DNA of 64,000 nt, from IMG/VR virus record IMGVR_UViG_3300028920_000004, positions 1 through 64,000 of that record. One strand, written 5' to 3'. Numbering within the stretch: position 1 is the stretch's first letter; the number at the start of each line of letters is the position of its first letter. The notes under the pieces are model-generated. The model saw only the letters and a list, made by a program, of their open reading frames with translations. It was not told the origin of the DNA and made no database searches. Positions 39,359 through 47,468 of this stretch are shown here, piece after piece. The position numbers were made by a program, and so were the translations under genes. This DNA comes from a virus.

Positions 39359-40533
39359 TATTTATCCCTTTTTATTATAGTTAGAACATCTTCATATCCT
39401 TGTTTTAATAAATAATCTACTACAGGAAAAGATACTAATACCTCTAAATGGTTCTTATTAAAAATTTTAGTATTTTCTGGCATATTTTTATATGAAATAT
39501 TTTCTCCTATTTTTTCTTTAGAATATTTTGGATTATCAACTGCTACTTCTAAACGAGGGGTTTCTAAATCTCCATATACCACCCATCTATGACAAGTTTC
39601 TCCTAATAAGCAAATATATTTATTATATTTTTGTAACTCTTTAATCAACATTAAATTCTTTTTTGTGTAAACTGCTTTTTGAATAGTATCATCTTTTGAG
39701 GTTTCTATTTCAATTTTAAAATTTTTAGATTTAAGTTCTCTGAATTTATGCTCTGATACTTTATGTAAATCTTTTAAAGTTTTTAACCCCATTTTTTCAA
39801 GATAAATTTTCCAGCTATCTCTTTTATTATCTGTTCTGGTTTTGGCATATTTACTAGTATCATCTTTCATTTGATGATTAACTACTACTGAGGGCACATA
39901 AGTAACTTTCCATTTAGTTTTCTTTAATCTAAAAAAGAAATCATTATGCTCAACCATTTTTAACCTTTCATCCCACATTATATCCTCAAATATTTCTCTT
40001 TTGGCTAAAAAGAAATTTAAAGCTAATTGAGAATAATAATATTTAATATATGGATATTCTTTCGTAGTTTTCCATTCCCGACTTTCTTTATCTATTAAAT
40101 AAAATTGATGATTAATATTATCTAGGTACATATCATAAGTATGAATATCTCTATTATTAACCCTACCTGCTGATATGCCTATATATTTATCTTCATTTAA
40201 AACTTGTTTAAGAGTATTCAAATTTGTCTGTTCATAAAAATCAAAATCATTATCTATTATCAATATATAAGGTTCTGTTGATTGTTTGATTAAAAAATTA
40301 CGAGCAAAAGACAATCCACAATTAAAAGGTAGATTATAAATCTTATGACCTTCTTTTTCTAATTCTTTAAAAAATCCCATTTCTCTAATATTAAATTTGT
40401 CTTGATTACCGACATAAAATCTTATTGTTGTAGGATAATATCTACGAATAGATTTTATTTCTTCTATGGTTTTATTTATCCTAGTAAAAGAAGGTATTAT
40501 AACTGCTATATCTGGAATTTTCTTATAATACAT
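39358..40533 (-). CDS. GT-A glycosyltransferase, paralogue 2, with C-terminal extra domain, 391 aa
   Basis: The N-terminal 230 residues show AVIIPSFTRINKTIEEIKSI, IRFYVGNQDK, YNLPFNCGLSFARNFLI and the metal-binding IIDNDFDF, then VEHNDFFFRL. They are parallel to the genes at 36208 and 42635. About 100 C-terminal residues (from KNLMLIKELQKYNKYICLLG) form a separate region with LETPRLEVAVDNPKYSKE that could be a nucleotidyltransferase- or acceptor-type domain; I do not recognise it. Flanked on both sides by one-base overlaps with other glycan genes. Confidence 0.8.
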   Translation of the reverse strand: MYYKKIPDIAVIIPSFTRINKTIEEIKSIRRYYPTTIRFYVGNQDKFNIREMGFFKELEKEGHKIYNLPFNCGLSFARNFLIKQSTEPYILIIDNDFDFYEQTNLNTLKQVLNEDKYIGISAGRVNNRDIHTYDMYLDNINHQFYLIDKESREWKTTKEYPYIKYYYSQLALNFFLAKREIFEDIMWDERLKMVEHNDFFFRLKKTKWKVTYVPSVVVNHQMKDDTSKYAKTRTDNKRDSWKIYLEKMGLKTLKDLHKVSEHKFRELKSKNFKIEIETSKDDTIQKAVYTKKNLMLIKELQKYNKYICLLGETCHRWVVYGDLETPRLEVAVDNPKYSKEKIGENISYKNMPENTKIFNKNHLEVLVSFPVVDYLLKQGYEDVLTIIKRDK

Positions 40534-41570
40534 TAAATTTCCTTTATTATTATTCTATCTTCATAAGGATGTTGTAAAACTATTCTCTTAATATCTGTAA
40601 ATAAATTCCATTTTTTATGTTTTACATTTTTCAAAATACATTCGCTATAGAAATTATATTTTAAATAATATAAAAATCTTTTAACTTTGTTCATATCAGG
40701 ATATTTAGTAAACATATTTATTATAGCTTCTATATCATATATAGATGATACTTTTTGATTTATATCTTTGAAATTATAAAAAGCTTCTCCTACTATTACA
40801 ACTGGTTTTTTCCACATCATAGCTTGTAAACCAATTCCAGAATTAATGGTCAATATTAAATCAGAATATTCTATCATTGATTTATAATGAAAATTATCTA
40901 CAATTCTCAAATTTTTAGTTTCTTTGTTAATATGATATTTATCTTCTTTTTCTATTGGATGATTCTTTACTAAAAATAACCAAGTAGGATATTCTTGTGC
41001 CAATTTCTTAATCAATATATTAAAATTAGTAGTATTTTCAATCCAATTACTCCATAAAAGAGTAACAGTATCATCATGAACTTGTAAAGGAACAAAAATA
41101 ATTCTATTATATTTATTTAGATTTATATTTAACATATCACAAAAAAGCCCAAAAGAAGGTCTATTATTTTTTTGAGTTTCTAATGAAGTATTGTCTTTTT
41201 TAAAATTATCAATATATTGATTTATTTTTTCTTTTTGAACTTCTGTTAAAAGATGATTCCATCTACTTTCATCATAAGAAGAACTATCTACCAAAAATCC
41301 ATTTTTATCCATAAATACAGTATTAGGCAAAGCCCCTCTTTCTATAATATAGACTGGATGATTAATTTTTCTAAGATATTCATAAAGTTCAAATTTCCAT
41401 TTATTTCTGTCAGTAACTAAATATCCATAAGGATTCCATAGAAGAACAGGATTTTCTGGAGAAATATTATCACCTGCTCTAAGACTTTTTTTAGAGATAT
41501 TTAAATGTTTTCTAAGCAATTTTACACAAGGATGATTAAAATCTGGAGTTAAAAATTTAAAAGTATTCAT
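40533..41570 (-). CDS. KpsC/KpsS-like capsule polysaccharide (Kdo) transferase, 345 aa
   Basis: The Capsule_synth family pattern is visible: RIIFVPLQVHDDTVTLLWS (about residue 158), FLVKNHPIEKED (about 204), LILTINSGIGLQAMMWKKPVVIVGEAFYNF (about 237-266). In E. coli the KpsC and KpsS proteins are beta-Kdo transferases that build the lipid-linked capsule anchor. With KdsA in the same operon, a phage-directed Kdo-linker or Kdo-containing glycan is plausible. The protein is a single domain, like KpsS. Overlaps both neighbours by one base. Confidence 0.75.
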   Translation of the reverse strand: MNTFKFLTPDFNHPCVKLLRKHLNISKKSLRAGDNISPENPVLLWNPYGYLVTDRNKWKFELYEYLRKINHPVYIIERGALPNTVFMDKNGFLVDSSSYDESRWNHLLTEVQKEKINQYIDNFKKDNTSLETQKNNRPSFGLFCDMLNINLNKYNRIIFVPLQVHDDTVTLLWSNWIENTTNFNILIKKLAQEYPTWLFLVKNHPIEKEDKYHINKETKNLRIVDNFHYKSMIEYSDLILTINSGIGLQAMMWKKPVVIVGEAFYNFKDINQKVSSIYDIEAIINMFTKYPDMNKVKRFLYYLKYNFYSECILKNVKHKKWNLFTDIKRIVLQHPYEDRIIIKEI

Positions 41571-42223
41571 TATATTTCCTTTGGATAATTAAAAGTCTTA
41601 AAATCTTCTTTATACCAAGCTATGATAGTTGATTTTTTCATTTCGTTATTATACAATTCTTTATAATTTTTGTTTTTAGATTCTCTAATTTTAGGTAATT
41701 CTTTTATAATTATATTTGCATTTCTAAACGTCAATCTTAATCCATAATTAAAATCTAATTCAAACTTAATAATTTTATTTATTTTAAATTCTTCTACAAT
41801 ATGACTTTGAATATAAGAATGAGCATCTTTATTGTAAATTCCTCTCGGCAAATAAGTATGTAAAAATTTTAAAAAACTAATACCTTCTTCCCAATCTTTC
41901 CTATATATTCCATAATTGGCTATTGTAGGAACTTTTTTTCCTCTAAATTTTTCTATTTTTTCAGGAGTTGACTGAATTTTATCAAGATATAAAGAAGCAA
42001 TTCTGGTATAGGGATTTCTCACAACTATAAATTTTTTATAATCTGAAGGAATATCTTTAGCATTTATTAATAAATGCCTGGTAGAATCATGAATGTTATT
42101 TTCTTTTATTTCTAATCCCATACTATTTGCTATAATAAATTTAATAGTAGAACTACCAGCTTTTCCATTTACAATATATGCTAATTTACTATTAGGTATT
42201 AATATTGCTTTTATAGGTAACAT
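41570..42223 (-). CDS. Sulfotransferase family 2-like protein C (carbohydrate type), 217 aa
   Basis: AYIVNGKAGSSTIKFIIANSM is the 5'-PAPS loop and FIVVRNPYTRIASLYLDKI the 3'-phosphate motif with the RxPxxRxxSxY signature of HNK-1/chondroitin-type carbohydrate sulfotransferases (Sulfotransfer_2). This family sulfates glycans. It is the third sulfotransferase in the island and of a third family, so different positions or sugars may be sulfated. Start ATG overlaps the preceding gene's stop. Confidence 0.82.
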   Translation of the reverse strand: MLPIKAILIPNSKLAYIVNGKAGSSTIKFIIANSMGLEIKENNIHDSTRHLLINAKDIPSDYKKFIVVRNPYTRIASLYLDKIQSTPEKIEKFRGKKVPTIANYGIYRKDWEEGISFLKFLHTYLPRGIYNKDAHSYIQSHIVEEFKINKIIKFELDFNYGLRLTFRNANIIIKELPKIRESKNKNYKELYNNEMKKSTIIAWYKEDFKTFNYPKEI

Positions 42224-42633
42224 TATATGATTTTTCCTTTAAAATAAATAGATTCTAAATTTTTATCTGAAGAAATTATTTTTCGTCTTAAAAGTTCTTC
42301 CTTTAATTTTAGCATCCCATAATTTTTTCCTATTTTTTTAATTTTCTTTATTTTAGTTGTTTTTCCTATTTTTGTATTTACATTATCTACTTTAAAAGAT
42401 AATTGAGTATTTTTATTTATTCTATTTTTAAGTGTTTTAAGCTTATGTTTTAATAATAAAATTCGAACTTCATAATTATCAAAAGAAGGAATTTCAAAAT
42501 AATTAACATATAAATTTTTTATTGGCTTTCTAAATATGTCAATACTTTCTACATAACCTATAACCTTTCTTCTATAAATCAATTCGCATATTCTTATATC
42601 TTCATCTATATCTGCTCTTTTATATCTTCTCAT
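42223..42633 (-). CDS. Hypothetical protein in glycan cluster, 136 aa
   Basis: Not recognised. N-terminal half with mixed strands and helices (DIDEDIRICELIYRRKVIGYVE), C-terminal half Lys/Ile-rich (KTTKIKKIKKIGKNYGMLKLKEELLRRKIISSD). No cysteines beyond one, no membrane segment. It lies between the Sulfotransfer_2 gene and the third glycosyltransferase in a tightly coupled operon, so it probably acts in the same pathway. Confidence 0.55.
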   Translation of the reverse strand: MRRYKRADIDEDIRICELIYRRKVIGYVESIDIFRKPIKNLYVNYFEIPSFDNYEVRILLLKHKLKTLKNRINKNTQLSFKVDNVNTKIGKTTKIKKIKKIGKNYGMLKLKEELLRRKIISSDKNLESIYFKGKII

Positions 42634-42634
42634 T

Positions 42635-43399
42635 TTAATTCCTTTCTTTTAATTGTCCATTATGATTTACTATATAAAATTTATTTACTTTCCAATTTAT
42701 CTTAAAATATTTTAAATGTCTATTTCTTTTTCTTAATTTAGCATATTCAGAAGAAGGTAATTTATGATTGTGTAATATTTTCATATCTGGACAATGACAT
42801 ATTCTTTGTTCATGAAGTTTACACTTTAAGAAATAATCAGCATGTTCGCCTCCAGAAATTTTTGTATCTTCATTCCAAGAATAAAGCAAAGCTTTAGTAG
42901 CTATCCAAAAATTAGGAACATAATCACAATAATAAAATTTAGTTTCTGGAGTTTCTTCCCATTTTTTACCTACATATTCTATGGGTATTCTTATAAATAA
43001 ATTATATTCTGGTTCATATATAAATATACCTTCCCATTCTTGAACTTTTCCATTAGGTCTTGTAATTTTACCACCTACTATATCTGCTACCCCTCTTTTT
43101 AATAAAGATTTTCCTATTTTTAAACTATCATCTTGAAATATAAAATCATCTTCCACAATAACAATATATTTTTGCTTAACTTTATCCAAAAGAAAATTTC
43201 TAGCATATGGAAGACCGCAATCAAAAGGAACTTTATAATAATTTACAAAATTTCTTTCATATAATTCAGTATCTATCTCTTTATTTTGGTCAGCGACATA
43301 TATATGAATATCAGGATAAAATTTACTAATACTTTCTATACATTCCTTTATTGCTTTAGGTCTTAATATTGTAGTTAAAGTTATTGCAGTATCTTTCAT
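42635..43399 (-). CDS. GT-A glycosyltransferase, paralogue 3, 254 aa
   Basis: Start set at ATG 43399, which has GGAGG 6 nt upstream; an in-frame TTG 15 nt earlier is less likely. Sequence blocks: ITLTTILRPKAIKECIESI, IHIYVADQNKE, YYKVPFDCGLPYARNFLL, metal site IVEDDFIF, and GGEHADYFLKCKLHEQRICHCPDMKILHNH at the acceptor side. Typical GT-A metal-dependent enzyme, paralogous to 36208 and 39358. Acceptor and sugar donor unknown. Confidence 0.82.
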   Translation of the reverse strand: MKDTAITLTTILRPKAIKECIESISKFYPDIHIYVADQNKEIDTELYERNFVNYYKVPFDCGLPYARNFLLDKVKQKYIVIVEDDFIFQDDSLKIGKSLLKRGVADIVGGKITRPNGKVQEWEGIFIYEPEYNLFIRIPIEYVGKKWEETPETKFYYCDYVPNFWIATKALLYSWNEDTKISGGEHADYFLKCKLHEQRICHCPDMKILHNHKLPSSEYAKLRKRNRHLKYFKINWKVNKFYIVNHNGQLKERN

Positions 43400-43400
43400 T

Positions 43401-44042
43401 TTAATCCTCCTCAAACCAATTCCAAGATTTCATATCTCCTTTAAAATTAGGTTTAAAATAAGGGTCATCTGGAAAATAATCTTTAAGGGTTTCTATATCA
43501 TACCATCCAGTTGTTAATTTAGGTAATTTTTTATTTTTTCTTTTCTTTACAAAACCTACGATATTATATCTTATTCTTTTAAATCTGCCATTTCTTACAT
43601 CAAACCCTGTTAATATTAAATTATACATCAAACTTCCAATATTCCAACCTGTAGAAATATGTCCTCCTACTATATTGTTTTTATATGGAGGTACTATCAC
43701 AAAAAATATACCATTATCATTTAAAAGATTATATATTTTATTCAAAAATATTCCAGTATCTTGTATATGTTCCATAACATGAGAAGCGAGAATGGCATCA
43801 AATTTTTTATTAAATTTGTAAGTCATAAAATCGCCTTTAATAAAATGATAGTTAGGGTGGTTATAATTAAAATGCTTAGTAATATCTATAGAATAAAGTT
43901 CTTTATTATTTTTTGTAAAAAATTTAGTAATATCTGTATGTTTACCAGTGCCTATATCTAAAATACTGTTAAAATTATAAGTAAGAATTTTATTAAAAAT
44001 TTCTATCATATCTCTTTTTTTTATATTCTTTATATTTGACAT
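43401..44042 (-). CDS. Class I SAM-dependent methyltransferase, 213 aa
   Basis: SAM-binding motif I ILDIGTGKHTD, then YSIDITKH (acidic end of strand 2), FDAILASHVMEHI (motif typical of Methyltransf_11/25) and DNGIFFVIVPP. The C-terminal third (WYDIETLKDYFPDDPYF) may bind the acceptor. In a glycan cluster, O-methylation of a sugar is likely. Start uncertain: GGAAGG lies 4 nt from ATG 44045 and 7 nt from ATG 44042; 44042 chosen. The 113 nt upstream of it (to the APS kinase stop) contain no clear gene. Confidence 0.78.
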   Translation of the reverse strand: MSNIKNIKKRDMIEIFNKILTYNFNSILDIGTGKHTDITKFFTKNNKELYSIDITKHFNYNHPNYHFIKGDFMTYKFNKKFDAILASHVMEHIQDTGIFLNKIYNLLNDNGIFFVIVPPYKNNIVGGHISTGWNIGSLMYNLILTGFDVRNGRFKRIRYNIVGFVKKRKNKKLPKLTTGWYDIETLKDYFPDDPYFKPNFKGDMKSWNWFEED

Positions 44043-44155
44043 CATAATTCCTTCCATATTAATCCACTTCCATACTTCTGCAAATAATTAAAGAATTCTA
44101 TTTATATAATTTCCATTTGATAAAGATTTTTTAATACTTACCCAATAATTTTTCA

Positions 44156-44683
44156 TCATATTATCTTATTATCCTCTAAATATTTTATTACTTTATTTGT
44201 AGATTCTTCTATAGTTTCTGTTTCAGTATCACATATAATTTCAGGATTTTTAGGGGCTTCATATGGGTCATCAAATCCAGTAAAGCCTTTAATTTTACCT
44301 TTTAATGCTTTTTTCCACATTCCTTTAACATCTCTTTTTATACATTCTTTTACAGAGGCTTTGACAAAAACTTCGACAAAATTTGTAACATTATTTCTTA
44401 TATTCTCTCTTGTTTTTGCATAAGGACTTACAAATGAAGCAATTACTACTACTCCATTTCTTGATAAAAGTTTAGATACAAAATTTATTCTATTTATATT
44501 TTTATCTCTATCCTCTTTAGAAAATCCCAAATCATTACTTAATTTTCCTTTTCTTACTATATCCCCATCTAATCGTTCTACTCTTTTTCCTCTGTTATAT
44601 AGTTCTTTAGCCAATTCATCTGCTATTGAACTTTTTCCTGAACAAGGAATTCCAGTAAACCAAACTACACATCCTTTTTTCAT
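44156..44683 (-). CDS. cysC: Adenylylsulfate (APS) kinase, 175 aa
   Basis: Phosphorylates APS to PAPS, the sulfate donor of the three sulfotransferases in this operon. The P-loop GIPCSGKS is at residues 11-18, followed by RVERLDGDIVRKG (APS-site Asp/Arg), DRDKNINRINFVSKLL, ASFVSPYAKTRENIRN, EVFVKASVKECIKRD and FTGFDDPYEAP, all family hallmarks. Length normal for a stand-alone CysC. The gene lies 16 nt downstream of the anion permease. ATP sulfurylase, which makes its substrate, is not recognised in the window. Confidence 0.93.
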   Translation of the reverse strand: MKKGCVVWFTGIPCSGKSSIADELAKELYNRGKRVERLDGDIVRKGKLSNDLGFSKEDRDKNINRINFVSKLLSRNGVVVIASFVSPYAKTRENIRNNVTNFVEVFVKASVKECIKRDVKGMWKKALKGKIKGFTGFDDPYEAPKNPEIICDTETETIEESTNKVIKYLEDNKII

Positions 44684-44699
44684 AAAAGGTCTCCTTAAA

Positions 44700-45647
44700 T
44701 TATATTTTATTTATTATAGTAGCAATTAGATATACAATAGAAAATCCCAAAATTGGAGACATTATCCAAGTTAAAAAACATTTTTTAATAGTTTTTATTC
44801 CTAATTTCTTTATACCTTTTCCTCTATTAGCTACCCCAAATCCAAAAACTGCAAAAGAATTTAATTGTACTAAAGATTGAGGAAGACCTATCAAAGATGC
44901 ACTAATTAATAAACTACCTGTTACTAAACTTATAATACCTGCCGATATTAAATCTAATTGTGTAACTTTTTTTCCTATAGACTGTAAATTTCCTTTGCCT
45001 AAAACAAATCCTCCTATTCCAAAAAAAGGAGCAAGTATAAAAGTCGCTAATTTACTTGTCATAATTTGTGCTCCTGCAAAAACACCTGAAGCATTAGCTA
45101 CATTATTAGACCCTATGCTAAAAGCAGTATAACAACTTGTAAGTATATCCCAAAATTTAATAGAATTATGTTTAAAGTCTTTTATTTTTGGATAAATAAA
45201 TTTACCACATAAAAAAGTAATTAAAAAAGCAGAAAAAGGTAACACTATCCATAAAGGAATCATTCTTTGAAAAATTTCCCATTTAACTGCATTATGATAA
45301 GCTCCATACCCTACAATACTAAAAACTGTAATTTGACTTGTAGAGGCTGGTATTTTAAATAAATTAGCTAAAAATAAAGCAATAGTAGTTCCAGTAAAAA
45401 TGATTAATGCACTTTTTATGTTCAATAATTCTGGATTTATTAATCCTTTACTGATTACTTTCACTACTCTAAATCCTAATAAATAAGCCCCTAATAATAC
45501 AAATATTGCAAATAAAATAGAAGCTTTTTTTCTTGATATTATCCCTCCTCCATATTCTGCTGAAAAAGTAGGAGCAATACCAGACCCTCCCATATTAACT
45601 GCAAATAAAATTCCTAAAAATATTAAACCTATTACTAATAAATTCAT
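44700..45647 (-). CDS. PiT-family anion permease, probably sulfate (CysP-like), 315 aa
   Basis: Nine or ten membrane segments in two halves, each with the family motif: MGGSGIAPTFSAEYGG near the N terminus and AFSIGSNNVANASGVFAGAQI in the middle (phosphate transporters have GANDVANA; here the Asp is Asn). CysP, the PiT-type sulfate permease of Bacillus, belongs to this family. The location next to cysC and sulfotransferases makes sulfate the best guess, phosphate the alternative. Inner-membrane protein. GGAG precedes the ATG. Confidence 0.8.
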   Translation of the reverse strand: MNLLVIGLIFLGILFAVNMGGSGIAPTFSAEYGGGIISRKKASILFAIFVLLGAYLLGFRVVKVISKGLINPELLNIKSALIIFTGTTIALFLANLFKIPASTSQITVFSIVGYGAYHNAVKWEIFQRMIPLWIVLPFSAFLITFLCGKFIYPKIKDFKHNSIKFWDILTSCYTAFSIGSNNVANASGVFAGAQIMTSKLATFILAPFFGIGGFVLGKGNLQSIGKKVTQLDLISAGIISLVTGSLLISASLIGLPQSLVQLNSFAVFGFGVANRGKGIKKLGIKTIKKCFLTWIMSPILGFSIVYLIATIINKI

Positions 45648-45664
45648 AAATTCTCCATTATAAT

Positions 45665-46303
45665 TTAAAGTTTTTTTATTTTCGGAAAAATTTCTAAAGC
45701 CAATTTAAGAATCATATATGGACTATAATGATTCATGTTTAATAAATATTTTTTTATATTTTGCTTATCCATTAATATAGTAGGATTAAGAAACTCAGTA
45801 TTTAAATTATTATGACAATATTCATCTAAAGTTTGTATCATTTTTGTTCTTGAAGGTTTATTGTATATATTATGATTACTCACAAACAATATAGGTTTAT
45901 TATCTAACAATTTATGAATTTTTTTTAATTTGGCTACATAATTATCAGAATAAACTTTTTTATATTTAGTATGTTTATAAAATTTAGGAAAAGGAGATAA
46001 ATAATAACCATGTTCGCACAAATAATTAGTAACTCCGCTAATCTCTATTATATATTTATCTATTTTATTAATAGGAATAGTTATTTTTTTTGTTTTAATA
46101 CATTCTAAATTTCCACTCCGTTTATTTATAATATCCTTATGATTAGGTCTAATACCTTTTAAAATTTCTATAGCTTGAATAATTTGTTCTAACGTATGCA
46201 AATGCGGTAAAATCATATATAATTCCATAGAAGTATCTTTACATCGTCTATATACTCTGGTTGGATTTTTTACTCTGCAACTTCCAATAGTTAATATTTT
46301 CAT
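45665..46303 (-). CDS. Hypothetical protein, possibly SGNH/WcbI-like, 212 aa
   Basis: The N terminus MKILTIGSCRV has the GSC arrangement typical of SGNH/GSCFA or WcbI-type proteins, and the C-terminal part has NMNHYSPYM, which could supply the His of such a fold; the link is tentative. Such proteins de-acylate or modify capsular polysaccharide. The middle is basic and without known motif. It lies between the P-loop kinase and the permease. Ends one base from the kinase start (overlap). Confidence 0.4.
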   Translation of the reverse strand: MKILTIGSCRVKNPTRVYRRCKDTSMELYMILPHLHTLEQIIQAIEILKGIRPNHKDIINKRSGNLECIKTKKITIPINKIDKYIIEISGVTNYLCEHGYYLSPFPKFYKHTKYKKVYSDNYVAKLKKIHKLLDNKPILFVSNHNIYNKPSRTKMIQTLDEYCHNNLNTEFLNPTILMDKQNIKKYLLNMNHYSPYMILKLALEIFPKIKKL

Positions 46304-46944
46304 TAATTCTTTTCATCCTCTATATTAAAAGGTATTACTAAATTTGCTAAAGATTTGCTCTGGCATACACTATTATATTCTCTTTCCACTACATATTTCC
46401 TAAATTTATTTTCGGGATTTTCTTTTCCTCTATTAGCTCTAAATTTAAAAGTATCTTCAGGATTTCCATCTAGATAAACCCCATAATCAAATAAATTACC
46501 ATATAAAGCATATAACCCTTCTACTATTAAAAGGTCAATATTTTTAGAGTTACAAATAGAAAATTCAATACTATCTATATACATATGTATTCTTTGAATA
46601 TATAATTTCTTTTCATTATTTTTAAAATTCTTTAATACTTTATTAAATTTCTCCCACATTATTTCTTCTTTACCTATTATATCAGTTTCTTTTCTAACTT
46701 TATTTCTTATATGCCAATTAGTCTTATAATAATCATCTAGATGTAATACCTTATTTTTAATATTATATTTTTTATATAACTGTTCTTGAATAACATAAGC
46801 ACATTCTGTTTTTCCAGTTCCGCTTACTCCTGTAATAGCTAATATAAATTTACTGTCTTTTTTATATTTTTTAAGAACTTCCGCTAAAATAATTTCTGCT
46901 TTTTTTTCATGCAAAGGTAATATATTTACTCTATCTCCAATCAT
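46303..46944 (-). CDS. P-loop kinase of the PRK/uridine-kinase family, 213 aa
   Basis: Walker A GVSGTGKTE (about residues 39-47), LHLDDYYKT (acceptor-site Asp pair typical of phosphoribulokinase/uridine kinase), IVEGLYALYG (Walker B) and RANRGKEN at the lid. The likely substrate is a nucleoside or small sugar/metabolite. Uridine kinase would boost UDP-sugar supply for the glycosyltransferases; this is inference. It is coupled to the downstream gene by a one-base overlap. Confidence 0.72.
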   Translation of the reverse strand: MIGDRVNILPLHEKKAEIILAEVLKKYKKDSKFILAITGVSGTGKTECAYVIQEQLYKKYNIKNKVLHLDDYYKTNWHIRNKVRKETDIIGKEEIMWEKFNKVLKNFKNNEKKLYIQRIHMYIDSIEFSICNSKNIDLLIVEGLYALYGNLFDYGVYLDGNPEDTFKFRANRGKENPENKFRKYVVEREYNSVCQSKSLANLVIPFNIEDEKN

Positions 46945-46958
46945 CTTATCCTCACTTT

Positions 46959-47114
46959 TTAGACAAATTCATATTTTCCATTACCTACATATTTTCTTTC
47001 ATATTTTTTTTGACAAAAAGGACAATTAAATTTACCTTCACCTATCATTTTAACCACAAATATATGTCCACATTCACAATTTATAGTTATAGTATTATAT
47101 CTTTTATTTTCCAT
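46959..47114 (-). CDS. Tiny zinc-ribbon protein, 51 aa
   Basis: ATG at 47114 inside the end of the nucleotidyltransferase gene. CEC (residues 13-15) and CPFC (31-34) give the zinc-ribbon signature; KYERKYVGNGKYEF ends the chain. The neighbour's stop and this start overlap, as for most genes here. Function unknown. Confidence 0.6.
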   Translation of the reverse strand: MENKRYNTITINCECGHIFVVKMIGEGKFNCPFCQKKYERKYVGNGKYEFV

Positions 47115-47466
47115 TATTTTTTCTCCTTATTTCGGTAGCACTAATTGATTCTGTTTCTTTATCCAATTTAATTTCATTTATGCCCCAACCAACTTTTCTT
47201 CCATGGCAAACTTCTTTAATATCTGGAAGAGTAACATATTTAACCCTTCCGCTTTTAATTTCTTCCCTAAATTCTTTTCTTATCATTTCAACTCTTTCTC
47301 TAACAGTATAAGGATTTTTATCATCTATTTTAGTATCTCTTATTCCTATACAAACTTTTCCATTTTTATTTAAAACAGTTCTTATTAATTGTATATGTCC
47401 AGCGTGAAGCGGTTGCCATCTCCCAATAAATAAACTATATTCTCCTGTAAAATTATTATTAGACAT
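47104..47466 (-). CDS. HIGH-motif nucleotidyltransferase, candidate for sulfate/nucleotide adenylyltransfer, 120 aa
   Basis: GRWQPLHAGHIQLI (about residues 16-29) is the HxGH motif of the NMNAT/ATP sulfurylase superfamily, and ISATEIR near the end is the second signature (ISxTxxR). IGIRDTKIDDKNPYTVRERVEMI is unusual. It might be an NMN adenylyltransferase. Its place in an operon with APS kinase and sulfotransferases, and the absence of a normal ATP sulfurylase, raise the possibility that it supplies APS. The reaction is not proven. 120 aa is shorter than ATP sulfurylases. Confidence 0.65.
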   Translation of the reverse strand: MSNNNFTGEYSLFIGRWQPLHAGHIQLIRTVLNKNGKVCIGIRDTKIDDKNPYTVRERVEMIRKEFREEIKSGRVKYVTLPDIKEVCHGRKVGWGINEIKLDKETESISATEIRRKNNGK

Positions 47467-47468
47467 AA

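Noticed and set aside
44046-44155. Possible decayed gene between the methyltransferase and APS kinase genes
   Set aside because: Short pieces in two frames look coding-like (a 22-codon ORF and a FFNYLQKYGSGLIWKEL stretch), but stop codons separate them and no single start or frame links them. I record it only as an interval without a supported gene.
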